From assembly GCA_018335195.1 (NCBI GenBank), contig JAGXKN010000004.1, positions 62,001-126,000 of the forward strand: a stretch of DNA of 64,000 nucleotides, in the 5' to 3' direction. The translations under genes and the position numbers were made by a program. The notes below the pieces were generated by a model that saw only the letters and a list, made by a program, of their open reading frames with translations, made no database searches and was not told where the DNA came from. Below, piece by piece: positions 9,013 to 16,937 of the stretch; the first letter of the stretch is position 1; every line of letters starts with the position of its first letter. This DNA comes from Desulfobacterales bacterium (GTDB lineage Bacteria; Desulfobacterota; Desulfobacteria; Desulfobacterales; Desulfosalsimonadaceae).

Positions 9013-9980
9013 TGCGCTGCGATTTTATGGAAACCGGATACAGGGGACTGCTGGCCATCGGTGACCCTCACCTGGAAGGACGCGTTCCGGGTTTCCGAAA
9101 GGATGATTACCCGGCCCGGATACTGGAAAAGCTCCGGTGGTGCCTGGACTATGCCCGCCGGGAAAGTCTGCTGCCGGTGATCCTGGGGGACCTTTTCCAT
9201 TTGCCCAGAAGCAACCCCAACTGGCTGCTGGTCTCCGTGATGCGCCTGTTTGACCGGGAAATCCCCGGAATATACGGCAATCACGACGTGCATGAAAACA
9301 GCCTGACCACAGACGACAGCATCCGGGTGATTGCCGAATCCGGGAACTTGGTGCTGCTTGACGGAGATCGTACATACCCGGCCATTATCGGCGGCAGGCG
9401 GGTGATCATCGGCGGCACGCCCTGGGGACAGCGCCTGCCCGGGGAATTCATCCATACGGAGGACTCTGAAACAAATGATGATCGGCCGCTTGTGATATGG
9501 CTTGCCCATCATGATACGATTATGCCGGGATACGAGGAGCAGGGTCGGATTCATGTTCGTGAAATACCGGGTGTTGACCTGGTGATCAACGGGCATATCC
9601 ATCGGTTCCTGGGTGAAGTGCAAAACGGTACCACCCGCTGGATCGTTCCGGGAAATATCAGCCGCAGATCCAGAAGTGATGCGGCCCGGAGGCATGTACC
9701 CGCGGCTTTGCGCGTAGACATTGATGTCTCGGGTGCAAGCTGCTGCCATGTCACCGTGCCCCACCAGCCGTTTGAAAACGTGTTTCACGAGGCAGTTGAA
9801 CAGGAGGCAGAGGCCGAAGCCGGGTCGGCTTTTGTCGCCGGCCTGACCGAACTCCAGGCCCGGCGTACCCAGACCGGGCAGGGACTGTCGCTGTTTCTGG
9901 AAAAAAACCTGGATCAGTTTGATGCAGATGTGGCAGAAGAAATTCGGCAACTGGCTAAAGAGGTGATCCAAGATGAATGA
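9009..9980 (+). CDS. Mre11/SbcD-like metallophosphoesterase
   Basis: 323 residues of the calcineurin-like phosphoesterase fold. Metal-binding motifs in order: GDPH (18-21), GDLFH (60-64), GNHD (90-93), AHHD (166-169), GHIH (195-198). The order and spacing fit Mre11/SbcD-type nucleases. The last 100 residues are a charged helical tail that could contact the ATPase. It overlaps the ATPase half by 4 bases and the coiled-coil gene by 8, so the four genes are probably made together. ATGs at 9009, 9012 and 9027 are all possible starts; 9009 gives the coupling. Confidence 0.85.
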   Translation: MMRCDFMETGYRGLLAIGDPHLEGRVPGFRKDDYPARILEKLRWCLDYARRESLLPVILGDLFHLPRSNPNWLLVSVMRLFDREIPGIYGNHDVHENSLTTDDSIRVIAESGNLVLLDGDRTYPAIIGGRRVIIGGTPWGQRLPGEFIHTEDSETNDDRPLVIWLAHHDTIMPGYEEQGRIHVREIPGVDLVINGHIHRFLGEVQNGTTRWIVPGNISRRSRSDAARRHVPAALRVDIDVSGASCCHVTVPHQPFENVFHEAVEQEAEAEAGSAFVAGLTELQARRTQTGQGLSLFLEKNLDQFDADVAEEIRQLAKEVIQDE

Positions 9981-10287
9981 ATCCGGCAATACCAAGCAGA
10001 GCATCGAGGAACTGAAAAAGCGGTATGAAACCCTGCACCGGAAAAAGATCCAGGCCGAGGCCAACCTGGATAACGCCAAAAAACAGCTTGAAGAGCTCAA
10101 GGAACAGACCAGGAAGGAATACGGCACAGACGATATCGAAGCCTTGAAGAAAAAGCTGTCAGAAATGCAGGCGGAAAACGAGCGCCGCCAGTCCGAGTAC
10201 CAGCAGCAGCTCAGCAAGGTGGAATCCGATCTGGCCGCGGTTGAAGAAAAATATAAACACGTGGATTCGCAGAACAGCCGATCATGA
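9973..10287 (+). CDS. Small coiled-coil protein
   Basis: 104 residues, almost all charged heptad-like helix (ELKKRYETLHRKKIQAEANL onward), with no Cys and no membrane segment. It lies between the nuclease and the C-terminal ATPase half and overlaps both. A Rad50 split at its hook would lack the returning arm of the coiled coil; this protein is the right kind and place to supply or bridge it. That role is inference only. Confidence 0.7.
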   Translation: MNESGNTKQSIEELKKRYETLHRKKIQAEANLDNAKKQLEELKEQTRKEYGTDDIEALKKKLSEMQAENERRQSEYQQQLSKVESDLAAVEEKYKHVDSQNSRS

Positions 10288-10961
10288 GCACGGCGGACAA
10301 AAGCCCTTTGAGGTCGCCTGCAGGCGTGCGCCAGCGCTTTACACGTCTGTCTGCCTGGCGCGAGCAGGCCAGAAACGAGGCTGCCCGGACCGAAACCCGG
10401 CTGGAGGAGATTCGCAGATATCTTTCGATTTCCGAAAAGGTCTCCGAAGCCCTGGAAAGCCTGAATCAGAAGTTGTTCCGAGAGCTTCTGGACGTAATCG
10501 AGGACAAGCTGACCATTGCCCTCCGGGAGGTCCTTGAGCAGCCCATTTCCCTGAAAGCCGAAGTGGAATGGAAACGCAATGCCGCCAGCGTGGAATTCTG
10601 GATCGAGCGCGAAGGTCTTCGGGAGGATATATTAAAAGGGCAGGGCGGGTCCGTGGCCAATATTCTGTCCGTGGGCCTGCGCATGTTTGCCCTGACCGCC
10701 CTGGATGAAGGCCGCCACAGGCGCTTTCTGGTTTTAGACGAGCAGGACTGCTGGCTGCACCCGGAACTGGTTCCGCGCCTGGTCAAGATCGTCCACGATG
10801 CCGGCAGAGCCCTGGACTTTCAGGTGCTGATGGTTTCTCACCACGATGCGGACTCGTTTGCCCGGTACGCAGACCGCATCTATCGCCTGGTGCCCCGGGG
10901 CGAAGACGGGGTGTCCGTGGTACCGGCGGATCAGGGGCCGGCGGCTGAAGATCCGTTGTGA
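10284..10961 (+). CDS. Rad50/SbcC-like ATPase, C-terminal half
   Basis: 225 residues. Residues 25-85 are coiled coil. KGQGGSVANILSVGLRMFAL at 118-137 is in the place of the ABC signature helix of Rad50/SMC proteins. RFLVLDEQDCWLHP at 147-160 is Walker B with the D-loop region, and SHHD at 185-188 is the H-loop. There is no P-loop in this protein. It complements the P-loop protein at 7795-9012, so a complete ATP site would need both chains. Start ATG 10284 overlaps the coiled-coil gene's stop. Last gene of the four-gene unit. Confidence 0.8.
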   Translation: MSTADKSPLRSPAGVRQRFTRLSAWREQARNEAARTETRLEEIRRYLSISEKVSEALESLNQKLFRELLDVIEDKLTIALREVLEQPISLKAEVEWKRNAASVEFWIEREGLREDILKGQGGSVANILSVGLRMFALTALDEGRHRRFLVLDEQDCWLHPELVPRLVKIVHDAGRALDFQVLMVSHHDADSFARYADRIYRLVPRGEDGVSVVPADQGPAAEDPL

Positions 10962-10998
10962 TTCGCAATTTGAAGCCGAAGCGCTGGCCGCAGGTTGG

Positions 10999-11097
10999 CG
11001 AAAATTATAAAAACCACACAGGTCACGAAGAAAAGAAATTATCCGCTCATTCGCCGGAATCTTTTCGCGGACTTCGTGGTTTAATCCGGATTGGCGG
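10999..11097. repeat. Intergenic hairpin element
   Basis: Flanks GAAAATTATAAAAAC (11000-11014) and TTAATCCGGATTGG (11081-11094) enclose inverted TCACGAAG (11023-11030) and CTTCGTGG (11072-11079). The same flanks with no hairpin occur at 171-202. It overlaps the start region of the ACT-domain gene. Confidence 0.55.
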
Positions 11098-11099
11098 AC

Positions 11100-11387
11100 A
11101 TGGAAAAACAAAAAGAACTGGTCTTTATCACGGTGATCGGGCAGGACCGAAAAGGGGTGGTGGCGTCCATATCCGGATATCTCTACCGCAAGGACGTCAA
11201 TATCGTGGACATTAACCAGCGGATCATGACGGACGGCTATTTTGTTATGTCCATGGCCGTGGATGCAAAAGCCGCAACCGTTTCCATGACGGAGATGAGT
11301 CGGGAACTCGATCAGGTGGGCAGGGAGCTGGGCATGCAGGTCCAGATACAGCACGAAAACGTTTTCCGCATGATGCACAGGATATGA
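11100..11387 (+). CDS. ACT-domain protein (UPF0237-like)
   Basis: 95 residues from ATG 11100; a TTG at 11091 is an alternative start. One ACT domain, beginning VFITVIGQDRKGVVASISGY, the regulatory ligand-binding fold found in GlyR/UPF0237 proteins. It is immediately followed by a UPF0210 gene (3-base gap), and this ACT-UPF0210 pair is widely conserved. It probably binds a small molecule and works with the larger partner; the actual role is not established. Confidence 0.85.
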   Translation: MEKQKELVFITVIGQDRKGVVASISGYLYRKDVNIVDINQRIMTDGYFVMSMAVDAKAATVSMTEMSRELDQVGRELGMQVQIQHENVFRMMHRI

Positions 11388-11390
11388 AAA

Positions 11391-12749
11391 ATGGCTTTTG
11401 ACGTGGAGGAAATCTATGAAACCGCCAGCATGATTCTGCGTCAGAACCTCGATATCCGGGCCACGACGCTGGGGATCAATCTCAAGGACTGTATAGACTC
11501 GGATTTTTCTGCGTTCTGCGCCGGGGTTTATTATCGGATCTGCGGGCATGCGTCCCGATTGGTGGCCGAGACCGAAGAACTGGAGCGAAAGTACGGCATT
11601 CCGATTGTAAACAAACGCATTGCCGTCACGCCCGTAAGCCTGATCATGGAAACCCACCGCACCCCGGAACGCTTCCTGGAAATGGGCAAAACCCTGGATG
11701 CCGCGGCTCGGGATGCGGGAATCGATTTTATCGGCGGCTTCGGCGCGCTGGTGCAAAAGGGGCTCACCCGCACGGACCGGATGCTCATTGAGGTGCTGCC
11801 CGAGGTGCTTTCCCGGACCGACCGGGTTTGCGCTTTTTTGAATGTGGGCTCCACCGTGTCCGGATTAAACCTGGATGCAGTCAATCTGCTCGGCGGCATG
11901 CTCAAGCAGACAGCCGCCAAAAGCGAAAATGCAGTGGGGTGTGCCAAGTTCGTGGTGTTTGCCAATGCACCGGAGGACAATCCTTTTATGGCCGGAGCCT
12001 TTCATGGGGTGGGAGAGGCCGACACCGCGCTTAATATCGGCATCAGCGGGCCCGGTGTGGTCAAAAGCGTGGTGGATCAAAATCGGCAGTGTGATTTGAC
12101 CGCGCTTTCTGAACTGATCAAGCGCACCGTGTTCAAGATTACCCGGGCAGGAGAATTGATCGGGCGGGAACTGGCAGCGGCCATGGATGTAAATTTCGGC
12201 ATCGTGGATATTTCCCTTGCCTCGACCACCGCCCGGGGTGACAGCGTGGCCGGCGTGATCGAGGCCTTCGGCATTGAAAAAATCGGCGCGCACGGATCCA
12301 CCCTGGCGATTGCACTTTTGATGAATGCGGTGAAAAAGGGCGGGGCCATGGCCAGCGGCAACGTGGGCGGCCTGAGCGGTACATTCATTCCGGTCAGCGA
12401 GGATGCCGGCATGATAGATGCGGTCAGTAAAGGCGCGCTGGGGCTTGACAAGCTCGAATCCCTGACCGCGGTCTGCTCTGTTGGGCTGGACATGTTTGCC
12501 GTACCCGGCGACGTGCCCGAAGAGACCATCAACGCTATTATCGCCGATGAACTGGCCATTGGCGTAATAAACAACAAGACCACAGGCGTGCGGCTGATTC
12601 CGATGCCCGGCAAGCAGGCCGGGGATCTTGTGGAATTCGGCGGGCTGCTGGGGACCGTGCCCGTGATGCGGGTCAACGCCTTTTCCGCAACGGATTTTCT
12701 CAAACGCGGCGGCCGCCTGCCTGCGCCGGTAACCAGCCTGCGCAACTGA
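11391..12749 (+). CDS. UPF0210 (DUF711/PFL) family protein
   Basis: 452 residues, the usual length. Family-typical stretches: DIRATTLGINLKDCIDSD near the N-terminus, a Gly-rich AFHGVGEADTALNIGISGPG in the middle, and GNVGGLSGTFIPVSEDAGM near residue 325. The fold is related to glycyl-radical/PFL-like barrels, but no glycyl-radical loop is visible. Paired with the ACT gene. Function unknown. Confidence 0.88.
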   Translation: MAFDVEEIYETASMILRQNLDIRATTLGINLKDCIDSDFSAFCAGVYYRICGHASRLVAETEELERKYGIPIVNKRIAVTPVSLIMETHRTPERFLEMGKTLDAAARDAGIDFIGGFGALVQKGLTRTDRMLIEVLPEVLSRTDRVCAFLNVGSTVSGLNLDAVNLLGGMLKQTAAKSENAVGCAKFVVFANAPEDNPFMAGAFHGVGEADTALNIGISGPGVVKSVVDQNRQCDLTALSELIKRTVFKITRAGELIGRELAAAMDVNFGIVDISLASTTARGDSVAGVIEAFGIEKIGAHGSTLAIALLMNAVKKGGAMASGNVGGLSGTFIPVSEDAGMIDAVSKGALGLDKLESLTAVCSVGLDMFAVPGDVPEETINAIIADELAIGVINNKTTGVRLIPMPGKQAGDLVEFGGLLGTVPVMRVNAFSATDFLKRGGRLPAPVTSLRN

Positions 12750-12767
12750 CTTTACGGAGGTTTTCCT

Positions 12768-13628
12768 ATGATTGAGCGTTTCCTGGCATCTGTGGATTTT
12801 TCCATGCTTACGGACAAGCTTCTGGGCTATGTGCCGAACCTGATCGGTGCGATCCTTTTAATCATCCTGTTCTGGGTGTTAATCAAGATTATTACAAAAA
12901 TGTTTACCTCCGGACTGGAAAAAACCCAGGTGGCACCTGAGGTCCGCTCTCTTCTGGCGCGGTTTGTCAAATACGGGGTCATGATCATCGCCGCGCTGAC
13001 CGTGGCCGACCAGCTCGGGATCAATGTTACCTCCCTGATTGCAGGTGTGGGGATTGCCGGATTGGCTATTTCCTTTGCCGCCCAGGACACCATTGCCAAT
13101 TTTATTTCCGGGATTTCCCTGATCATTGACCGGCCGTTTGTCCAGGGCGACTGGATTTCCATTGGTGATCTGCACGCGACTGTCACCGACATCCGGCTGC
13201 GCAGCACGGTGCTGACCACGTTTGACAATGAAGTTGTGGTGGTGCCCAACACGCAGCTGGCACAGGAACGGGTCATCAATTACACGCTGACCCCGAAAAT
13301 CCGGGTGCGGGTCCCGATCGGCATCGCCTACAAGGAGGATATCGACAGGGCCCGGGAGGTGATGCTGTCCACGGTCCAGGGCGACAGCCGTGTCATGGAT
13401 GACCCGGCTCCCATGGTGCTGGTCACTTCCCTGGGTGATAGCAGCGTGAATCTGGAAATGCGTTTCTGGACCCGGGACTCAGTGATGAAGTATTCCCTGA
13501 TGTGGGAATATATTGAAAAGGTGAAAACCGCCCTGGACCGGTCCGGCATCGAGATTCCGTTTCCGCACATGCAGCTGTTTGTGGAGCAGACCGAAGCCGT
13601 AAATGCGCTGGCCGCCGGGCGGGGCTGA
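12768..13628 (+). CDS. mscS: Small-conductance mechanosensitive channel, MscS family
   Basis: 286 residues with GGAGG six to eight bases before ATG. Three membrane helices: about 25-45, 67-87 and a Gly/Ala-rich pore helix around 95-125 (GVGIAGLAISFAAQDTIANF), followed by the MscS beta domain (FVQGDWISIGD, VVVPNTQLAQERVINY) and a cytoplasmic alpha/beta domain. It opens on membrane tension to release osmolytes. Confidence 0.92.
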   Translation: MIERFLASVDFSMLTDKLLGYVPNLIGAILLIILFWVLIKIITKMFTSGLEKTQVAPEVRSLLARFVKYGVMIIAALTVADQLGINVTSLIAGVGIAGLAISFAAQDTIANFISGISLIIDRPFVQGDWISIGDLHATVTDIRLRSTVLTTFDNEVVVVPNTQLAQERVINYTLTPKIRVRVPIGIAYKEDIDRAREVMLSTVQGDSRVMDDPAPMVLVTSLGDSSVNLEMRFWTRDSVMKYSLMWEYIEKVKTALDRSGIEIPFPHMQLFVEQTEAVNALAAGRG

Positions 13629-13683
13629 CTCCGGGTTTTCGCGGCGGTTTATGTTGTTTGGTATCAATGAAATGGAGAAGCAG

Positions 13684-14457
13684 GTGGGTGATACGTATCG
13701 ATCATACATGGAGTTTGCGGTGGAAACCGCTTACCTGGCCGGAAGGCTGACGCTGGGGTATTTTCAGGCCGGCATCCGGCCCGAGTTCAAGGCGGATGAC
13801 ACCCCGGTCACGGTGGCGGATCAAAGGGCCGAGGAATTGATCCGTTCGCGGATTGAACACAAATACCCGGATCATGCCGTTGTCGGCGAGGAGTTCGGCG
13901 AATCCGGCGGTTCGGACCCACAGCACAGGTGGTATATCGATCCCATTGACGGCACCAAGGCCTTTACCCGGGGGGTGCCGTTGTATGCCGTGCTTCTGGG
14001 CCTGGAGATCGAGGGCCGGGTAGAGGTCGGCGTGGCGTACTTCCCGGCCTTAAACGAAATGGTGGCCGCGGCAACCGGTCGGGGCTGCTGGTTAAACGGC
14101 CGCCGGGTCCGGGTCTCGCAGGTATCCGAGCTCAGCCAGGCCGTAGTCTTGTTTACGGATGCGGGCAGCTTTGAAGAATACGGCCGCACGCAGGCATGGG
14201 AGCGCATCTGCAGATCCGCCTGGGTTCGGGCCGGCTGGGGGGATGCTTACGGTCACTGCCTGGTGGCCACGGGCCGGGCGGAATTGATGCTGGACCCGAT
14301 TGTCAGCAACTGGGACTGCGCACCGTTTCCCCCGATTCTCAAAGAGGCCGGGGGCTATTTCGGAGATTGGACCGGCAACGCCACCATATACGCAAACGAG
14401 GCCGTCTCCGTCAATGCGGAGCTCTTGTCTGCGGTCATGACGATGATCCGGGGGTAA
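13684..14457 (+). CDS. Inositol-monophosphatase-family phosphatase, HisN-like histidinol-phosphatase
   Basis: 257 residues from GTG 13684, chosen because GGAGAAG begins at 13674 and the length then matches HisN; ATGs at 13651, 13672 and 13708 are alternatives. Mg-binding motifs GEEFGE, IDPIDGTKAFTRGVPLY and NWDCAPFPPILKEAGG are those of the IMPase superfamily, with the WD-AP motif nearest HisN. Likely substrates are histidinol phosphate or another sugar phosphate. No other his genes are nearby, so the pathway is not confirmed. Confidence 0.8.
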   Translation: MGDTYRSYMEFAVETAYLAGRLTLGYFQAGIRPEFKADDTPVTVADQRAEELIRSRIEHKYPDHAVVGEEFGESGGSDPQHRWYIDPIDGTKAFTRGVPLYAVLLGLEIEGRVEVGVAYFPALNEMVAAATGRGCWLNGRRVRVSQVSELSQAVVLFTDAGSFEEYGRTQAWERICRSAWVRAGWGDAYGHCLVATGRAELMLDPIVSNWDCAPFPPILKEAGGYFGDWTGNATIYANEAVSVNAELLSAVMTMIRG

Positions 14458-14495
14458 GGCAAACGGATAATGCTCGCCGCATGCCGGGCTGCTGT

Positions 14496-15137
14496 CTACT
14501 GCATGCTCAGATCCTCCGGGCCGGGATTTGCATGATCGCATGATTCGAAAATCGAAGCCACTGTGTCTGTCAGGCGGAGCGTGTGCTGCTTGAGTTCTTC
14601 GGTGGTTCGTCCGGGGTATCGGGCATAGCTGATCATGATGCCGTTTAAAGCGGAAAAAAGCGCATGTGCGGAAATCCGGGTATCTGTTTGAATGCTGGCC
14701 ATCCGGACCGCATTTTCGAATCGGTCCATCATGCTGCGCATGCTCTGGTTGAGTTTTGGCGTGGCTTCCTCGGAAAGCCCCCCTCCCAGGATAAAGCGGC
14801 TCATCATCTGGAAGAAGGTCATGTTGTCGTTTAAATAGTTGATGTACACCCGGCAGACGCGCCTGAAGGCTCCGGGGCGATTGCCCTCAAGCGCCTTGTC
14901 CATAAGCCGGGTGATCTGCCGGCCGCTTTCCAGAAAAACATCCAGAAACAGTTCGCCCAGGTTTGCATAGTGGTTGTAGATGGTTCCCACGCTTACCCCG
15001 GCCGCCTTGGCAATTTCCCGGACAGTGACTTCCTGGAACTCCTTTTGGGCAAAAAGCTCCCTGGCGGTGTCTGCGATCAGTTTCCGCCGGGCCTCCCGTT
15101 CTTCGACCTTTAATTGTTCAAGGGTTTTCAGGGCCAC
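14496..15137 (-). CDS. TetR/AcrR-family transcriptional regulator
   Basis: 213 residues from a GTG start at 15137 with GGAG eight bases before it; a longer frame from 15179 lacks a site. Residues 10-60 form the TetR helix-turn-helix (VREIAKAAGVSVGTIYNHYA); the rest is a helical ligand-binding domain. It lies downstream of an acyl-CoA dehydrogenase on the same strand (gap about 110 bases), as many fatty-acid-responsive TetR repressors do. It may bind the palindrome at 16578-16595. Confidence 0.9.
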   Translation of the reverse strand: MALKTLEQLKVEEREARRKLIADTARELFAQKEFQEVTVREIAKAAGVSVGTIYNHYANLGELFLDVFLESGRQITRLMDKALEGNRPGAFRRVCRVYINYLNDNMTFFQMMSRFILGGGLSEEATPKLNQSMRSMMDRFENAVRMASIQTDTRISAHALFSALNGIMISYARYPGRTTEELKQHTLRLTDTVASIFESCDHANPGPEDLSMQ

Positions 15138-15249
15138 GGTGCATTCTCCTTTTTCCAACCGACGATATTGATAAACCAAAGGTAAAAATTAGACTCGCAA
15201 GTTCAATTTTAATATGACATACAGCGCGGTCCTTTTTCCAGCATAAATT

Positions 15250-16524
15250 TTATCCTCCGGAAAAATTTTTAAAGACCGCTTCCATGTCTTCATCCGTGTG
15301 ACAGCGTTCGCTTTCATCCGGCATCATGGCGTCGGCTTCCATTTTGCGGCGGTCATATCCGGGATCCAGCACATGGTTATAGTATTCATGCTGGATCAAA
15401 AGATTCATGATCTCACTGGTACCCGTCCAGATCATGCCCAGGCGGATATCGCGCAGGGCCCGTTCAATGGGATATACTTCGGTATATCCGATGCCGCCCA
15501 TGACCTGCATGGCATTGTTTACGATTTCCCAGGCAGCTTCCGTGGCAAACCGTTTGGCTTCGCTGACAAGTCGGCGAACCTCGGGGTAGTTTTCATCCAC
15601 CGCGCGGGCGGCCATGTAGGTGATGGCGCGGGCCGCATCCAGCTTGGTAATCGAGTCTGCCACGTTGAAACTCACTGCCTGGTAGTTGCGGATGGTCTTG
15701 CCAAAAGCCCGCCTGCGGTCTGAATAGCGGACAGCCAAGTCCAGGGCGCCCCAGATTCCAAGGCATCCGCCGGCTGAGGTCAGCCGCTCCGGAATCATCA
15801 TCTGGTGGAAGCACAGGGCCCCGCCGTGGAGTTCGCCCACGAGATTGTCCTTTGGTACTTTGACGTCCCGGAAGACCAGCCGCCCGGTGCCGCCGCCCCG
15901 GCATCCCAGCAGGCCGTAAAGGTATTCGGTTTCCACACCTGGGCCCCGCTCCACGAGCAGCAGGCTGATACGCTGGTACTTGTGGGCCTCGGGCTCAAAG
16001 TTGGTGCGGCAGTAAACCAGAAAGAAATCCGCCCCTTCGGCACCCACCACGAAACGCTTCATGCCGTTTAAGACAAAATGGTCCCCCTTGTCTTCGGCCC
16101 GGGTCATGGCGCCGAAAAAATCAGAGCCGCCCCGGGGTTCGGTCAGGGCTTCGGCTGCAACCAGCTTTCCCTCGAGATAGGGCTTGAGGTATTTTTGTTT
16201 CTGCTCTTCAGTGCCGAACTGATGCAGGGCCTCGCCGACAATGGAAGGCATGACAAATGCGCAGCCCAGCGCCATACCCAAGCACCCGATCTCTTCTGCG
16301 GCGGCCATTTCAGCCACCCAGCTCATGTTGCGTCCGCCGTATTTTTCCGGAAAGCGGATGCCGAAAAGTTTGCGCTCGGCGAGTTTTTCAACGAACTCCC
16401 GGGGATAGGTAATCTCGTTTTTATCCATTTTCCGCAGAAAATCACCGGAGATTTCATCTCTGACAAAGTCGCGAACCTGTTTTTTCAGCTCCTGCTCCTG
16501 CGGGGTCAGCATAAAGTCGTACAT
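15250..16524 (-). CDS. Acyl-CoA dehydrogenase with an isovaleryl/long-chain-type catalytic Glu
   Basis: 424 residues; ATG 16524 has GGAGG six bases upstream. FAD/substrate motifs: ALTEPRGGSDFFGAM, GGIGYTEVYPIERALRD, and the C-terminal WTGTSEIMNLLIQ. The Glu of the usual YEGTSEI box is Thr here. Instead IPERLTSAGG (Glu about residue 246) sits in the helix that carries the catalytic Glu of isovaleryl-CoA and long-chain dehydrogenases. This suggests a branched or bulky acyl-CoA substrate, which fits the leucine-like operon at the start of the window. Electrons would go to ETF, not encoded here. The substrate is inferred. Confidence 0.9.
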   Translation of the reverse strand: MYDFMLTPQEQELKKQVRDFVRDEISGDFLRKMDKNEITYPREFVEKLAERKLFGIRFPEKYGGRNMSWVAEMAAAEEIGCLGMALGCAFVMPSIVGEALHQFGTEEQKQKYLKPYLEGKLVAAEALTEPRGGSDFFGAMTRAEDKGDHFVLNGMKRFVVGAEGADFFLVYCRTNFEPEAHKYQRISLLLVERGPGVETEYLYGLLGCRGGGTGRLVFRDVKVPKDNLVGELHGGALCFHQMMIPERLTSAGGCLGIWGALDLAVRYSDRRRAFGKTIRNYQAVSFNVADSITKLDAARAITYMAARAVDENYPEVRRLVSEAKRFATEAAWEIVNNAMQVMGGIGYTEVYPIERALRDIRLGMIWTGTSEIMNLLIQHEYYNHVLDPGYDRRKMEADAMMPDESERCHTDEDMEAVFKNFSGG

Positions 16525-16577
16525 CACAGGCCTCCGTTAAATCTTGTTATTGGAAGGGGAAAAGCGCTTTTGACCAA

Positions 16578-16595
16578 TGATCAATATATTGAACA
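16578..16595. promoter_or_regulatory. Palindromic operator candidate upstream of acyl-CoA dehydrogenase
   Basis: TGATCAATATATTGAACA is an 18-base palindrome with one mismatched pair and a perfect 12-base core (16581-16592). It lies 54 bases before the dehydrogenase start on the coding side. Size and position suit a TetR-family dimer; the TetR gene at 14496-15137 is the obvious candidate binder. Confidence 0.45.
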
Positions 16596-16710
16596 TGGCT
16601 CATGGTGTCAAGGGGGAATTTGAGACGTCAGTTTTTTATCTAAGGTTTTATAATGAAATGTAACAGATTTTCAAAATTGATAACAGGAGCAAATGATCCG
16701 TTCACAGCAG

Positions 16711-16766
16711 AAATCGGTATCGAATCGGTATCGAAATCGGGTTCGCAGTCGATTTCGATGCCGATA
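16711..16766. repeat. ATCGGTATCG-type palindromic repeat, copy 1
   Basis: Tandem ATCGGTATCG units followed by an inverted copy: arms 16724-16740 and 16749-16765 match at 15 of 17 positions. It is preceded by TTCACAG, as is copy 2 near 31300. Other copies are at 31294-31342 and 45151-45194. It lies in the 413-base gap before coaBC, which otherwise holds only promoter-like sequence. Confidence 0.65.
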
Positions 16767-16834
16767 AGACTGAACCCGCATAACAATAACCTGATAATTA
16801 TTCACCGGAAATTGCCGGACAGGGCCCTGCGGGT

Positions 16835-16861
16835 TTGACAATTCGGATAAAACCGGATAAT
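16835..16861 (+). promoter_or_regulatory. Possible sigma-70 promoter for coaBC
   Basis: TTGACA at 16835-16840 and GATAAT at 16856-16861, with a short 15-base spacer; TAATTT at 16858 is an alternative with 17. About 75 bases ahead of the coaBC start. Confidence 0.35.
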
Positions 16862-16937
16862 TTCATAATATTCTGTTATCCGTTGCTTGGGCCGGCGGCG
16901 GTTCAGGCATTTTCATAAAGACAACCGGATGGATTTT

